Assembly (NCBI GenBank): GCA_963738575.1
Contig: CAVTWY010000001.1
Location: 248,001-312,000, forward strand
Direction of reading: 5' to 3'
DNA: 64,000 nucleotides
DNA from: CAVTWY01 sp963738575
GTDB lineage: Bacteria > Pseudomonadota > Gammaproteobacteria > Burkholderiales > Burkholderiaceae_C
Shown here: one piece after another, positions 30,412 to 39,099 of the stretch
Numbering within the stretch: position 1 is the stretch's first letter
Layout of the letters: each line of letters starts with the position of its first letter
The notes under the pieces: generated by a model
The model's input: only the letters and a program-made list of their open reading frames with translations
What the model was told of the DNA's origin: nothing
The model's database searches: none
Program-made: the position numbers and the translations under genes

Positions 30412-30831
30412 TCAAGAGCACAAGGCCTTGATGTCCGTCAGGGATCGGAATGGCTTGAATGCGGTCGGGGTTGTCGGGGTGCTTGCGCACAAAGGCGCGG
30501 GTTTCGGTGCCCTCGCACATCACCTCACCGTCGCGCTTGATGATGTGGCGATGCCTGAACGTCTTGGCGGCCCATTCTTCGATGCTGGTGTGCACTTCAA
30601 TGTCTTCGGCGTAGGTGACGGCGCGCAAGAACTTGGTGTGGATCTCGAGCAGCGGGGTGCCCACGATGCCCGTGGTCTTGGCGTATTCGCGCCAAGGGGG
30701 CAGGCCACAGCCATGAAGAAACCGAGCGACGACTCGTCCATCCAACGTTGAAAGTTGGGGTAAAAAACGATGCCGGCCGGGTCGCAGTGGCCAAACTGCA
30801 CGGTGACGCGGTGGATGTGGACTTTGCTCAT
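30412..30831 (-). CDS. hotdog-fold acyl-CoA thioesterase, 4-hydroxybenzoyl-CoA type (frameshifts near 30693 and 30432)
   Basis: A small thioesterase of about 139 residues. The active-site region VQFGHCDPAGIVFYPNFQRW at the N-terminus, with Asp in HCDPAGIVFYP, is the signature of the YbgC/4-hydroxybenzoyl-CoA thioesterase group. After a break near 30693 the sequence continues PLLEIHTKFLRAVTYAEDIE, and a second break near 30432 restores a short end (PDDIKALCS) and stop at 30412. It sits between thiolase and ligase genes and would release a free acid or CoA from an aromatic-CoA intermediate. Confidence 0.75.
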
Positions 30832-30841
30832 GGGTTTCTCG

Positions 30842-32126
30842 TCATGCCGCTTCGGGGTTTTCGATCAACAGGGCAATGCCTTGGCCGCCCCCCACGCAGG
30901 CGCTAGAAATGCCATAGCGAGCGCCTATTTCTTTCAGTTGACGCGCCACCGTGATGGTGAGTCGAACCCCCGTGGCCGCCAACGGGTGACCCAGCGCAAT
31001 GGCACCACCTTTGACGTTGAGCTTGGCCGGGTCCATGTCGAGCTCGCGCTGCACGGCCAGGGTTTGTGCGCCTTGGGCCTCGTTGACTTCGAAGCGTGCA
31101 ATGTCGTGCATCGTCAAGCCGCTGCGTTGCAGCAGCAAGCGAATGGCAGGCGCTGGGCCGATGCCCATGATTTCAGGCGGTACACCCACCACCGCAGCAG
31201 CCACGACGCGCGCCAACGGCTTTTGCTTGTGGCTGCCCGCCCAGGCACGGGCCACGTCACCCGAGGCCACCAGGGCGGCCGCTGCAGCGTCGGTCAGTGC
31301 CGAACTGTTGCCCGCCGTTTGCACGCCACCGGGATAGACGCTGCGCAGCTTGGCCAAGACTTCGGGCGGGGTGGGGCGGGGGTGCGTGTCGCGGTCGCAC
31401 ACGGAAACCTTGCCTGCCAGCTTGATGGCGCGTGGCAGGTAGCCCTCCAGCTCGAATGTCTCCGACTGCACAGGAACCATTTCACCGTCAAACCAACCAG
31501 CCGCTTGGGCCGCCACGGCACGCTCAAACGACAAAGACGCAAAGGCGTCCACCGCTTCGCGCGTGATGCCGTATTTTTTGGCCAGGTTTTCGGCCGTTTG
31601 AATCATCGAGACTTTGGCGATGGGGTCAGTAAGGGCCTCCCACATGTAGTCTTTGAAGCCAACGGGGGCACCTAACCGGAAACCACTGCGGTGATCAAAC
31701 GCAGCAATCGGGTTGCGCGTCATGGATTCGGTGCCCACCACCAAGGCCAAGCTTGCACAGCCCGCCTGAATTTGTTCGCCCGCTTGGCGAAACAGCTCGA
31801 ACCCCGTGCCGCAAATGCGCTGCAACATCAAGGCAGGCACCTCCACCGGCACGCCCGCGTACAGGCCGATGTGGCGCGGCAGCACAAATTGATCAAACCC
31901 GCCTGGCGCCATGTTGCCCGCCAGCACCGAGTCGACGGCCTGGCCACTGAGGCCCGTGCGCGACAACACCGAGCGTGCAGCCTTGATGCCCATGTCGATG
32001 GGGTTGGCGTCGGCCAAGGCGCCGCAGTAGTCCACTTGCGGCGTGCGCAGGCCGTCGAGCATCCACACGTCGTCAAACGCGTTGTAGAAGCCCTTGCTCG
32101 TTTTGCCGTGCCGTGGGGTTAACCAT
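30842..32126 (-). CDS. acetyl-CoA C-acyltransferase (thiolase) (frameshift near 32108)
   Basis: A thiolase that would cleave a 3-oxoacyl-CoA to acetyl-CoA and a shortened acyl-CoA. The nucleophilic Cys is in LMLQRICGTGFELF, the His in GGAIALGHPLAATGVR and the second Cys in ISSACVGGGQGIALLIE. The start at 32126 forms a TGATG overlap with the hydratase stop and gives MVNPTAR; a one-base break near 32108 then joins it to KTSKGFYNAFDDVW. Repaired length is about 427 residues. With the neighbouring ligase and hydratase it covers most of a beta-oxidation-like side-chain shortening; no 3-hydroxyacyl-CoA dehydrogenase is adjacent. Confidence 0.85.
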
Positions 32127-32941
32127 CACAGTCCTTGTTTGGTTACTTTGCCTGCACGGCCTTCCAAGAAGGCGCGCAATCGGTCTTGGGCTTCGGGTGT
32201 GCTTTCGGCCACGGCCGCCATCAGTGCTTCGGTGAAGAGGCCTTCGCCGGGTGCCTGCTCGGCAATGCGGGGCAGCGCGTGCATCACCGCGAAGGCCGAC
32301 ATGGGTGCGTTGCTGGCAATCTTGCGCGCCAGCGCCAGTGCCTTCTCGAAGGCTTGACCTGCGGCCACGCGGTATTGCACCAGCCCAGCTTGATGGCCTT
32401 CGTCGGCGTCAAAGACGCGCCCGGTCAGCATCATGTCGGTCATGCGGGCAACGCCCATCAAGCGCGGGATGCGCACCGAGCCCCCACCGCCCACAAAAAT
32501 GCCACGTTGGCCTTCGGGCAGGCCAAAGTAGGCGCTGTCGTCGGCCACGCGAATGTGGCACGACGCGGCAAGCTCTAGCCCACCGCCCACCACGGCCCCA
32601 TGCAGCGCGGCGATCACAGGCACCCGGCCCCATTGGACGGCGTCGAAGGCTGCGTGCCACATGCGCGAATGCTGCACCGCATTGCCGATGTCTCGCGCCA
32701 CCAGCTCGGACAAGTCGAGCCCGGCGCAAAAGTGGTCGCCTTCACCCGTGACGACCACGGCGCGCGTGTCGGTGGGCAGGTTGATGAAGGCTGTGTGAAT
32801 CTGCGTGATCAAGTCGTCGCTGATGGCGTTGCGCTTGGCCGGCCGGTTGAGGCGCAGGTGCACCACCGGCCCCGACACCTCGATGCGCAGAAGGCTCAGT
32901 GCAGCCAGCGTGCCTTGTGCAGGTTGAAAGGACTCACTCAT
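32126..32941 (-). CDS. enoyl-CoA hydratase/isomerase
   Basis: A 271-residue crotonase-fold enzyme with an intact frame. The oxyanion-hole segments are GDHFCAGLDLSEL and HGAVVGGGLELAASCHIR, followed by the substrate-pocket FGLPEGQRGIFVGGGGSVR. It overlaps the upstream ligase gene by four bases (ATGA) and the thiolase by TGATG, so the three are translationally coupled. It could hydrate a feruloyl-CoA-like or other enoyl-CoA. The local glutamates differ from standard FadB-type hydratase, so an isomerase or hydratase-lyase reaction is also possible. Confidence 0.9.
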   Translation of the reverse strand: MSESFQPAQGTLAALSLLRIEVSGPVVHLRLNRPAKRNAISDDLITQIHTAFINLPTDTRAVVVTGEGDHFCAGLDLSELVARDIGNAVQHSRMWHAAFDAVQWGRVPVIAALHGAVVGGGLELAASCHIRVADDSAYFGLPEGQRGIFVGGGGSVRIPRLMGVARMTDMMLTGRVFDADEGHQAGLVQYRVAAGQAFEKALALARKIASNAPMSAFAVMHALPRIAEQAPGEGLFTEALMAAVAESTPEAQDRLRAFLEGRAGKVTKQGL

Positions 32942-34777
32942 GGCTTTTGACTCTTTGGATGGGAAGGGACCACGATAACGTGGCCGCTGGGTTGAGCCGC
33001 GTGCAGCGAGGCCACGTCGTCGGCACGCCTTGCCAGCACGGCACGCTGGTTGATGTAGCCCTTGTCGGTGATTTCGCCCGCTTGCATGCTGGGCATGTCG
33101 GGCAACACCATGGCGCGTTTTGGCACCTGCGACGAACCGCCGCCAGCGCTTTGCAAGGCGCGCAGCCCATCCAGTATTTTTTGCGCCAAATCGGGTGCCG
33201 GCAATTGGCGTGCAGCGTCGCTGACAAACAGCAGGGCGCCCGACGTGGTCGCGGTCGTGTCCAGTGATCACCGCGTCAACCACCCATGGCGCCAAGGCCG
33301 AGATGACCTGCAAGCGCAGCGTGCCCACCGACACCCAGGTGCCGGTGGTGAGCTTGAAGTCTTCGGCCACGCGGCCGTTGAAAACAATGCCTTGGGCGGG
33401 GTCGGCGTCGTCCATCAGGTGGCCTGCGTCACCCATGCCATAAAACCCCTCGTCGTCGAAGGCGTCATGGGAGGCTTGGGGCGCGTTGCGGTAACCCGGA
33501 AAAATATGCGGCCCACGCACACGCATCTCGAGCTTGCCGCCATTGGGCACAAACTTCACTTCGACGCCTGGCAATGGCAGGCCGATGACACCGGCCCGGT
33601 CAAGGTGCCAATGGGCAAAGGTGTTGGCTGGGGCGGTCTCGGTCGAACCCCATGACGTGGTGAGCCACAGCGGTTGTTGGCGTGCTTGGGCGGCGACACG
33701 GACGAGGCGCTCCCAAATGGATTGCGGCATGGACGAACCAGCATAGAAGAGCATCTGCAGTCGGCTGAAAAACTTGGCCGCCAGGGCGGGGTCGCTCTCG
33801 AGCGCTGGCAGCATCATTTCGTAGCCCCTGGGTACGTTGAAGTGCACCGTGGGTTGCACGTCTTGCAGGTTGCGCAGCGTGGCATCGATGGCGCCCGGCA
33901 CAGGCTTGCCTTCGTCGATGTACATCGTGCCGCCGTGACGCAGCACCAAGTTGACGTTGTGATTGCCACCAAAGGTGTGGCTCCAGGGCAGCCAATCGAG
34001 CAGCACGGGTTTGGTGGTGGTCAGAAACCGCAAGGTTTGCGCCAGCATTTGTTGATTGGCACACAGCATGCGCTGCGTGTTGATCACCACCTTGGGCTGA
34101 CCCGTAGACCCCGACGTGAGCAGGTATTTGGCGTGGGTGTCGGGTGTGACGGCGGCAAAGGCACGTGCCACGTCGGCCGTTTCGGGCGTTGCCAAAAGTT
34201 GGTTGAAGTCGATGGCGCCAGGCTGCGTGTTGGATCCTTCACTGAACATCATCAGGAAGGTGACAGGCGCGTTTTGCATCGCCCCAGCGTAGGTCTTGGC
34301 GTCAATGGCGTAGACCAGCGCGGGCGCCAGTGCTTGCAAAATGCCATGGAGCTTTTGGTATTGGCCTTGGGCCAGCCGTGTGTAGGCGCTGGACACCGTG
34401 CAAACGGCTTGGCCGATGTGCATCGACGCGAGCATCAACACCAGGTGGTCAAGCGAGTTGTCTGACAACACCACGATGGGCTTGTTGGCGTCGAGTTTGA
34501 GGTCAAGCAGCCCTTGGGCCACGTTGCCCACCAAGCGCCGCAAATCGCGCCAGGTCAACTTGTGCCAAGTGGGCTCGGGGGTGGTTTTGTCTCGCGCCGC
34601 AAAGGCTAGCGCAGCAGGTGTTTGTTGGGCCCAGGTGTCCAGCCACTCGCCCACGCAGCGCGCGTAAGGCTGCAGGGGGTCGGGTGAGTGAAGCACAAAG
34701 CCACCGCCACCGATGTCGGTGCGCACGGTGCGTTGGGGCGCCAACAGGGTGGGGTCGTCAAAGAAGCCGCGCGACAT
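32938..34777 (-). CDS. feruloyl-CoA synthase-like AMP-forming ligase, copy 2 (frameshift near 33247)
   Basis: First gene of the run, about 613 residues. It starts at an ATG preceded by AGGAG at the ideal distance. The AMP-binding loop YLLTSGSTGQPKVVINTQRM, LLDWLPWSHTFGGNHNVNLV and the GRVAEDFKLTTGTWVSVGTL block match copy 1 piece by piece, marking the two as paralogs of one subfamily. One break near 33247 leads to the C-terminus, with GEITDKGYINQRAVL and PSGHVIVVPSH. The operator-like palindrome at 34800 lies 22 bases upstream of the start, so the TetR regulator next door probably controls it. Confidence 0.85.
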
Positions 34778-34799
34778 GAGGGGTCTCCTGGGGCCTTTC

Positions 34800-34815
34800 C
34801 ATACAGTAATGTATG
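34800..34815. promoter_or_regulatory. operator candidate 1 (perfect palindrome)
   Basis: CATACAGTAATGTATG: perfect 6-base arms with a 4-base centre, 22 bases upstream of the copy-2 ligase start and 91 bases upstream of tetR. Its outer bases CCATACA...TGTATG are echoed at 34877-34894. A site of this size and symmetry between divergent regulator and target genes is what a TetR dimer typically binds. Binding itself is inference. Confidence 0.6.
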
Positions 34816-34857
34816 TTGGCAAGCTAATATGCTACGGTGCATTTCATTCTGGCGAAT

Positions 34858-34873
34858 CAGGGTTTGTACCCTG
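34858..34873. promoter_or_regulatory. additional palindrome in the divergent promoter region
   Basis: CAGGGTTTGTACCCTG has perfect 6-base arms around TTGT. Spacing and arm length match the neighbouring operator candidates, but the sequence is different, so it may belong to another regulator or be a promoter-region hairpin. It ends four bases before operator candidate 2. Confidence 0.4.
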
Positions 34874-34876
34874 TTT

Positions 34877-34894
34877 CCATACACTTGTGCATGG
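34877..34894. promoter_or_regulatory. operator candidate 2 (near-perfect palindrome)
   Basis: CCATACACTTGTGCATGG has 7-base arms with a single mismatch around a 4-base centre, and shares CCATACA with candidate 1. It ends 12 bases before the preferred tetR start, so binding here could block tetR itself (autorepression). The two candidate centres are 78 bases apart. Confidence 0.55.
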
Positions 34895-34906
34895 TGGATG
34901 CTCGGG

Positions 34907-35479
34907 ATGCCGATGGTCACCAAAAACCCCTCACTCACGCCCCAGGTCTGGATCGACGCGGCCACCGACATGCTGGTCGATCACGGCATCGACGCCGTGC
35001 GCGTTGACGTGGTGGCGCGCGCGTTGGGCGTAACGCGTGGCAGTTTTTACTGGCACTTCAAAGACCGCGACGACCTGCTGCGTGGCGTGTTGCAGTCGTG
35101 GCGCGAGCGAACCACCGAAAACCTTACGGCACGCTTGGAAGGGGCCAGCGCCGACCCGCGCGAACAACTGCGTGACGTGTTGACGCTGCCCTTTCGTGGT
35201 CAATCGGCAAAACGAATGGCCCGCATCGAGCTTGCCATCCGGGCGTGGGCACGCCGGGACGCGGCGGTACGCCACGTGGTGGACGAATCAGACGCCAGCC
35301 GCACCAGCTACATCGCACAAATTTTCTCGGGCATGGGCTTTAGCGCCAGCGAGGCGCGCCATCGCGCGGTGATGACTTACAGCATGAACGTGGCTTGCTC
35401 TCAGCTCACCGTGGCCGGCGGCGTGTGGAAGCAAGACGAGCTGATGAAGTTTGCCGAGGGCTTGCTGGCTAGCCGCTGA
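34907..35479 (+). CDS. TetR/AcrR family transcriptional regulator
   Basis: A 190-residue one-domain-plus-ligand-domain repressor. The N-terminal helix-turn-helix is clear: IDAVRVDVVARALGVTRGSF followed by YWHFKDRDDLLRGVL. The C-terminal ligand-binding half is less conserved, as usual. In-frame ATGs at 34898 and 34913 are alternative starts. It is divergent from the ligase/hydratase/thiolase/transporter run, with palindromes between them, so it most likely represses that run until an acid or its CoA ester binds. It converges with the isomerase gene to its right. Confidence 0.9.
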   Translation: MPMVTKNPSLTPQVWIDAATDMLVDHGIDAVRVDVVARALGVTRGSFYWHFKDRDDLLRGVLQSWRERTTENLTARLEGASADPREQLRDVLTLPFRGQSAKRMARIELAIRAWARRDAAVRHVVDESDASRTSYIAQIFSGMGFSASEARHRAVMTYSMNVACSQLTVAGGVWKQDELMKFAEGLLASR

Positions 35480-35512
35480 GGCCGCGCAGCCGCGTGCGAC
35501 GGCTGCACGACG

Positions 35513-36167
35513 TCAGGGTGCAATGTAGTCGGGCTGTTTGTCGGCTGCGGCCGCAGCAAAGGCCGGATGCGCGCGCGCAAACGCGTCGATGCGAGTCGAC
35601 TTGGGGTAGGCGCTGATGTCAACCTTCATGCGGCGCGCATTGGCCACCTGGGGCACCAAGCAGCAATCGGCCATGGTGGGGCCATCACCCACGCACCAAC
35701 CGTCATGGTTGGGCAACAAGGCCTCTAGTGTCTTGAAACCCTCGTGGATCCAGTGGGCGTACCAGGTGTTTTTCTGCTCGTCGCTTAACTGCAGCGGCCC
35801 CACCAAATACTTCAGCACCCGCAGGTTGTTCAGGGGGTGAATGTCGGCGGCAATCGCGTAGGCAATCTCCAGCACCCGGTCGCGCGCCACGCCACCTGAC
35901 GGGAATCAAAAGTGGCTCGGGTTTGACGCGGTCCAAGTGGTCGACGATGGCCAACGATTGCGTTACCAAGTGACCGTCGATGGAAAGCGCCGGCACCAAG
36001 CGCCCTGGGTTCTTGGCCACGTAGATTTCGCTGTTTTGTTCGCCGGCACGCAGGTTGACCCCCGCATGGGTCCACGCCAGCCCCTTGAGGTTGAGCGCAA
36101 TGCGCGCACGGTACGCGGCCGAACTCAGGCTGTAGCCATAGAGGATGATGTTGGGTTGCAGCGCCAT
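35513..36167 (-). CDS. zeta-class glutathione S-transferase, maleylpyruvate/maleylacetoacetate isomerase-like (frameshift near 35897)
   Basis: A cis-trans isomerase of the glutathione-transferase fold. The N-terminal SLSSAAYRARIALNLKGL has the zeta-type S-S-x-x-x-R glutathione-activating motif, and NPGRLVPALSIDGHLVTQSLAI follows. A one-base break near 35897 joins to RVLEIAYAIAADIHPLNNLR and the CVGDGPTMADCCLVPQV end. Repaired length is about 217 residues. Its start overlaps the stop of the fumarylpyruvate-hydrolase-like gene (TGATG), which favours maleylpyruvate (gentisate pathway) over maleylacetoacetate as substrate. Confidence 0.84.
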
Positions 36168-36862
36168 CAAACCACCTTGACGCTCAGTTCGCCCAAGCCA
36201 TCGATGCCGCCGTGCAGGGTCTGGCCACGGGTCACCTTGCCCACGCCTTCGGGGGTGCCCGTGAAGATCAAGTCGCCGGGTCGCAGCTCAAACAGGCAAG
36301 ACAGATTGGCAATCACCTCGGGCACCGACCAAGTAAGGTGGTCGATGTTGCTGCGCTGACGGTCTTGGCCGTCCACTTGCACCCAAATGGCGGCCTTGAC
36401 CGGATGCCCGATTTTGCTGGCGGGATGCAGCGGGGCGATGGGGGCGCCTTGATCAAAAGCCTTGCCTGTTTCCCAGGGGCGGCCCTTGTCACGCGAGGCA
36501 ATCTGCAAATCGCGGCGCGTCATGTCCAGGCCCACGGCATAACCAAACACATGAGCGTTAGCTTGCGCGATCGCAATGTCTTTGCCGGCCTTGCCGATGG
36601 CCACCACCAGCTCGATCTCGTGTTGGAAATCTTGTGTCAGCGAAGGGTAGGCTATGGTGCCGGTGGTGCCTGGTGCCACGTTGACGATCGCATCGGCAGG
36701 TTTGCAAAAAAAGAAGGGCGGTTCGCGGTCGCTGAAACCCATTTCGCGCGCATGGGCCGCGTAGTTGCGACCCACGCAGTAGACGCGCCGTACCGGGAAC
36801 AATGCGTCGCTGCCGGCCACGGGTACGACGGTGCGGGCTTCGGGTTCAAAGACAAATTTCAT
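36167..36862 (-). CDS. fumarylacetoacetate-hydrolase-fold protein, fumarylpyruvate hydrolase-like
   Basis: A 231-residue single-domain FAH-family enzyme with an intact frame. VYCVGRNYAAHAREMG, the metal-binding EIELVVAIGKAGKDI and GLDMTRRDLQ segments and the C-terminal FTGTPEGVGKV are typical of the short fumarylpyruvate hydrolases that finish gentisate breakdown, giving pyruvate and fumarate. Related short members hydrolyse acylpyruvates or decarboxylate oxaloacetate. It overlaps both neighbours (ATGA with matB, TGATG with the isomerase). Confidence 0.87.
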   Translation of the reverse strand: MKFVFEPEARTVVPVAGSDALFPVRRVYCVGRNYAAHAREMGFSDREPPFFFCKPADAIVNVAPGTTGTIAYPSLTQDFQHEIELVVAIGKAGKDIAIAQANAHVFGYAVGLDMTRRDLQIASRDKGRPWETGKAFDQGAPIAPLHPASKIGHPVKAAIWVQVDGQDRQRSNIDHLTWSVPEVIANLSCLFELRPGDLIFTGTPEGVGKVTRGQTLHGGIDGLGELSVKVV

Positions 36863-38424
36863 CGTGGTTTTCCTGCGGTTGAAGGGTGAGGTGTCGGGGC
36901 AAACAGGCTGCCGTGTTGTTCACGCAGCAGGTTCTTTTGCACCTTGCCCATGGTGTTGCGTGGCAAAGCGGCCACCACAAACAGTCGTTTGGGAACCTTG
37001 AAGTTGGCGATGCGCGACTTGAGGGCCGCGATCATGGCTTCGGCGTTAAGCGCAGCGCCTGCCTGGGCAACCACCACCGCCACCACCGCTTCGCCAAAGT
37101 CGTTGTGGGGCACGCCCACCACGGCGCTTTCGGCCACGCCTTGCATCTCATTGATGAATGACTCGACCTCGGCAGGGTAGACGTTGAAGCCGCCACTGAT
37201 GATCAAATCTTTGCTGCGCCCCACGATGCTCAGCACCCCGTCGTCGCCGATGCGGCCGACATCGCCGGTTTTGAACCAACCGTCGGCGGTGAATTCTTCG
37301 GCCGTTTTTTCGGGCATGCGCCAGTAGCCTTTAAAAACGTTGGGGCCACGCACTTCAACGCCACCCACGGCGTCTGCGCCCAGCAATTTGCCGTGCTCGT
37401 CGCGCACGCGCACGTCCACGCCGGGCAAGGCGCGGCCCACCGTGCCCGCTGTTCGAAGCCCGTCCTTCAGGTGGTAAGCGTTGGAGGTGAGCATCACGGT
37501 TTCGCTCATGCCGTAGCGCTCAACGATGGTGTGGCCGGTGCGCTTCTCCCAGGCGTGGAACGTTTCGGGCAACAGCGGCGCCGAACCCGCCACAAACAGT
37601 CGCATGCCTGCGCACGCTTCAACGCTCAACCCCTTTTCTTCCAGCAACCGCGAGTACAACGTCGGCACCCCCATGAAGACGGTGGCTTCAGCCATTCGCG
37701 CGAGCGTGGCCTTGGGGTCGAACTTGGCAAACCAGATCATCTTGCTGCTGTTGAGCAGCGCCCCGTGCGACGCCACAAACAGGCCATGCACGTGAAAGAT
37801 GGGCAGCGCATGGATCAACACATCGCCGGGCTTCCACCCCCAATGCGCCTTGAGCGTGAGGGCGTTGGACAGCAAATTGCCATGCGTCAACATGGCACCC
37901 TTGCTGCGGCCGGTGGTGCCACTGGTGTACAGAATGGCGGCCAAGTCATCGGGCTTGCAAACGGCGGCGGTGTGCTGGTCGCTGTGTTGGGCCGCGCGCG
38001 CCAACAAGCTGCCCGTGCGATCGTCACCCAAGGTAAAGACATGGCTTGCACCATGCGCAAAGGCAATGCGGCTGATGGTGTCAAAGTGCTTCGGTGCGCA
38101 CACCACCACGGCGGGTTCGGCGTTGCCGATGAAGTAGGCCAGCTCGGCCGCTTGGTAGGCCGTGTTCAAAGGCAAATACACATACCCAGCGCGCAACACG
38201 GCAAGGTAGAGCATTAAGCCCTCAACGCTTTTTTCGGTGTGCACAGCCACCCTGGCACCAGGCTCAAGGTCGAGTGAAGCCAGCAAGTTGGCCAGCATCG
38301 CCGTGGCGCGATCCAGGTCACCCCAGGTGTAGCAAAGCGGTTCGGGGGTGTCAGCGGTTTCAATCGCCACCGCGTCTGCTGGCCCGAAACTGGCGCGCAG
38401 GGCGGCAAACAGGTTGCCATTCAT
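36859..38424 (-). CDS. matB: malonyl-CoA synthetase
   Basis: A 521-residue AMP-forming ligase that makes malonyl-CoA from malonate, ATP and CoA. The signature ILYTSGTTGRSKGAMLTHGN, the HALPIFHVHGLFVA segment, ERYGMSETVMLTSN and DLIISGGFNVYPAEVE are in the form seen in MatB and human ACSF3-type enzymes. The C-terminal lysine motif is LPRNTMGKVQKNLLRE. The frame is uninterrupted. The start at 38424 overlaps the PaiB-like gene (ATGA). With the malonyl-CoA decarboxylase three genes upstream it completes a malonate-to-acetyl-CoA route. Confidence 0.92.
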   Translation of the reverse strand: MNGNLFAALRASFGPADAVAIETADTPEPLCYTWGDLDRATAMLANLLASLDLEPGARVAVHTEKSVEGLMLYLAVLRAGYVYLPLNTAYQAAELAYFIGNAEPAVVVCAPKHFDTISRIAFAHGASHVFTLGDDRTGSLLARAAQHSDQHTAAVCKPDDLAAILYTSGTTGRSKGAMLTHGNLLSNALTLKAHWGWKPGDVLIHALPIFHVHGLFVASHGALLNSSKMIWFAKFDPKATLARMAEATVFMGVPTLYSRLLEEKGLSVEACAGMRLFVAGSAPLLPETFHAWEKRTGHTIVERYGMSETVMLTSNAYHLKDGLRTAGTVGRALPGVDVRVRDEHGKLLGADAVGGVEVRGPNVFKGYWRMPEKTAEEFTADGWFKTGDVGRIGDDGVLSIVGRSKDLIISGGFNVYPAEVESFINEMQGVAESAVVGVPHNDFGEAVVAVVVAQAGAALNAEAMIAALKSRIANFKVPKRLFVVAALPRNTMGKVQKNLLREQHGSLFAPTPHPSTAGKPR

Positions 38425-39065
38425 GATGATCGCGGTGCCTTGTTTTGAATCATGGAGGCCATGGCAGCGTCGTCTGGCGCACCGCGCGCGGCGAGCCCGC
38501 TCAGCACGCCAGCGAGGTTGGCTTTGGGTTGGTTCTGGCTCACCTTCCACTTGCCCTGCAGGGTCGAGATCGGCATCTCGATACCAACGATGGCACCCAG
38601 CATGGTGTTGATGTAGTCGCTGGGGGCATCGCTGACCTGCCAGGGCTGGGTTGATGAGCGCTCGTGCGTGTTGGTCAGGCGGGTGACCAAGGCCAGCAAT
38701 TGGGCTTTTTCTTCGATGGCGGTGGCCACCCCATGCGCGTGCACGGTGGCGTAGTTCCAGGTGGGCACCACCTTGCCGTGCTCTTTTTTGGTGGCGTACC
38801 AAGATGGCGTGATGTAGCTGTTGGCCCCTTGAAAAATCACCAGCGACGGGGTGCCCGACACCAGCGATTTCCACACCGGATTGGCCCGCGCCACATGGCA
38901 AATCAATGTGCCGCAAGGGCCACGCGAAGGATCGACCATGAACGGCATGTGATCAGCCGTCAACCCTCCAGCCCCCATCGTTACCCAAGTCGCAAGGGGG
39001 TGCTCGCGCATCAGCGCGTGCATGGTCGCCACGTCCTTCTCTTCAAAGTGCGCCGGGTTGTACAT
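38421..39065 (-). CDS. PaiB-like FMN-binding protein
   Basis: A 214-residue protein of the family annotated as FMN-binding negative transcriptional regulator (PaiB type). MYNPAHFEEKD at the start, PFMVDPSRGPCGTLICHVAR, the SYITPSWYATKKEHGKVVPT segment and the WNYATVHAHG motif are all conserved. The fold is a split-barrel flavin reductase-like one; a regulatory role is known only by analogy with Bacillus PaiB. It sits inside the malonate operon, between the Bug receptor and matB. Confidence 0.88.
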   Translation of the reverse strand: MYNPAHFEEKDVATMHALMREHPLATWVTMGAGGLTADHMPFMVDPSRGPCGTLICHVARANPVWKSLVSGTPSLVIFQGANSYITPSWYATKKEHGKVVPTWNYATVHAHGVATAIEEKAQLLALVTRLTNTHERSSTQPWQVSDAPSDYINTMLGAIVGIEMPISTLQGKWKVSQNQPKANLAGVLSGLAARGAPDDAAMASMIQNKAPRSS

Positions 39066-39099
39066 CGCCGTTCACCCTACTCTCACAGCCGCCGCTGGC

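Noticed and set aside
34816..34830. TTGGCA and TAATAT as -35/-10 of tetR
   Set aside because: Only three bases separate the two boxes, far from the needed 16-18.
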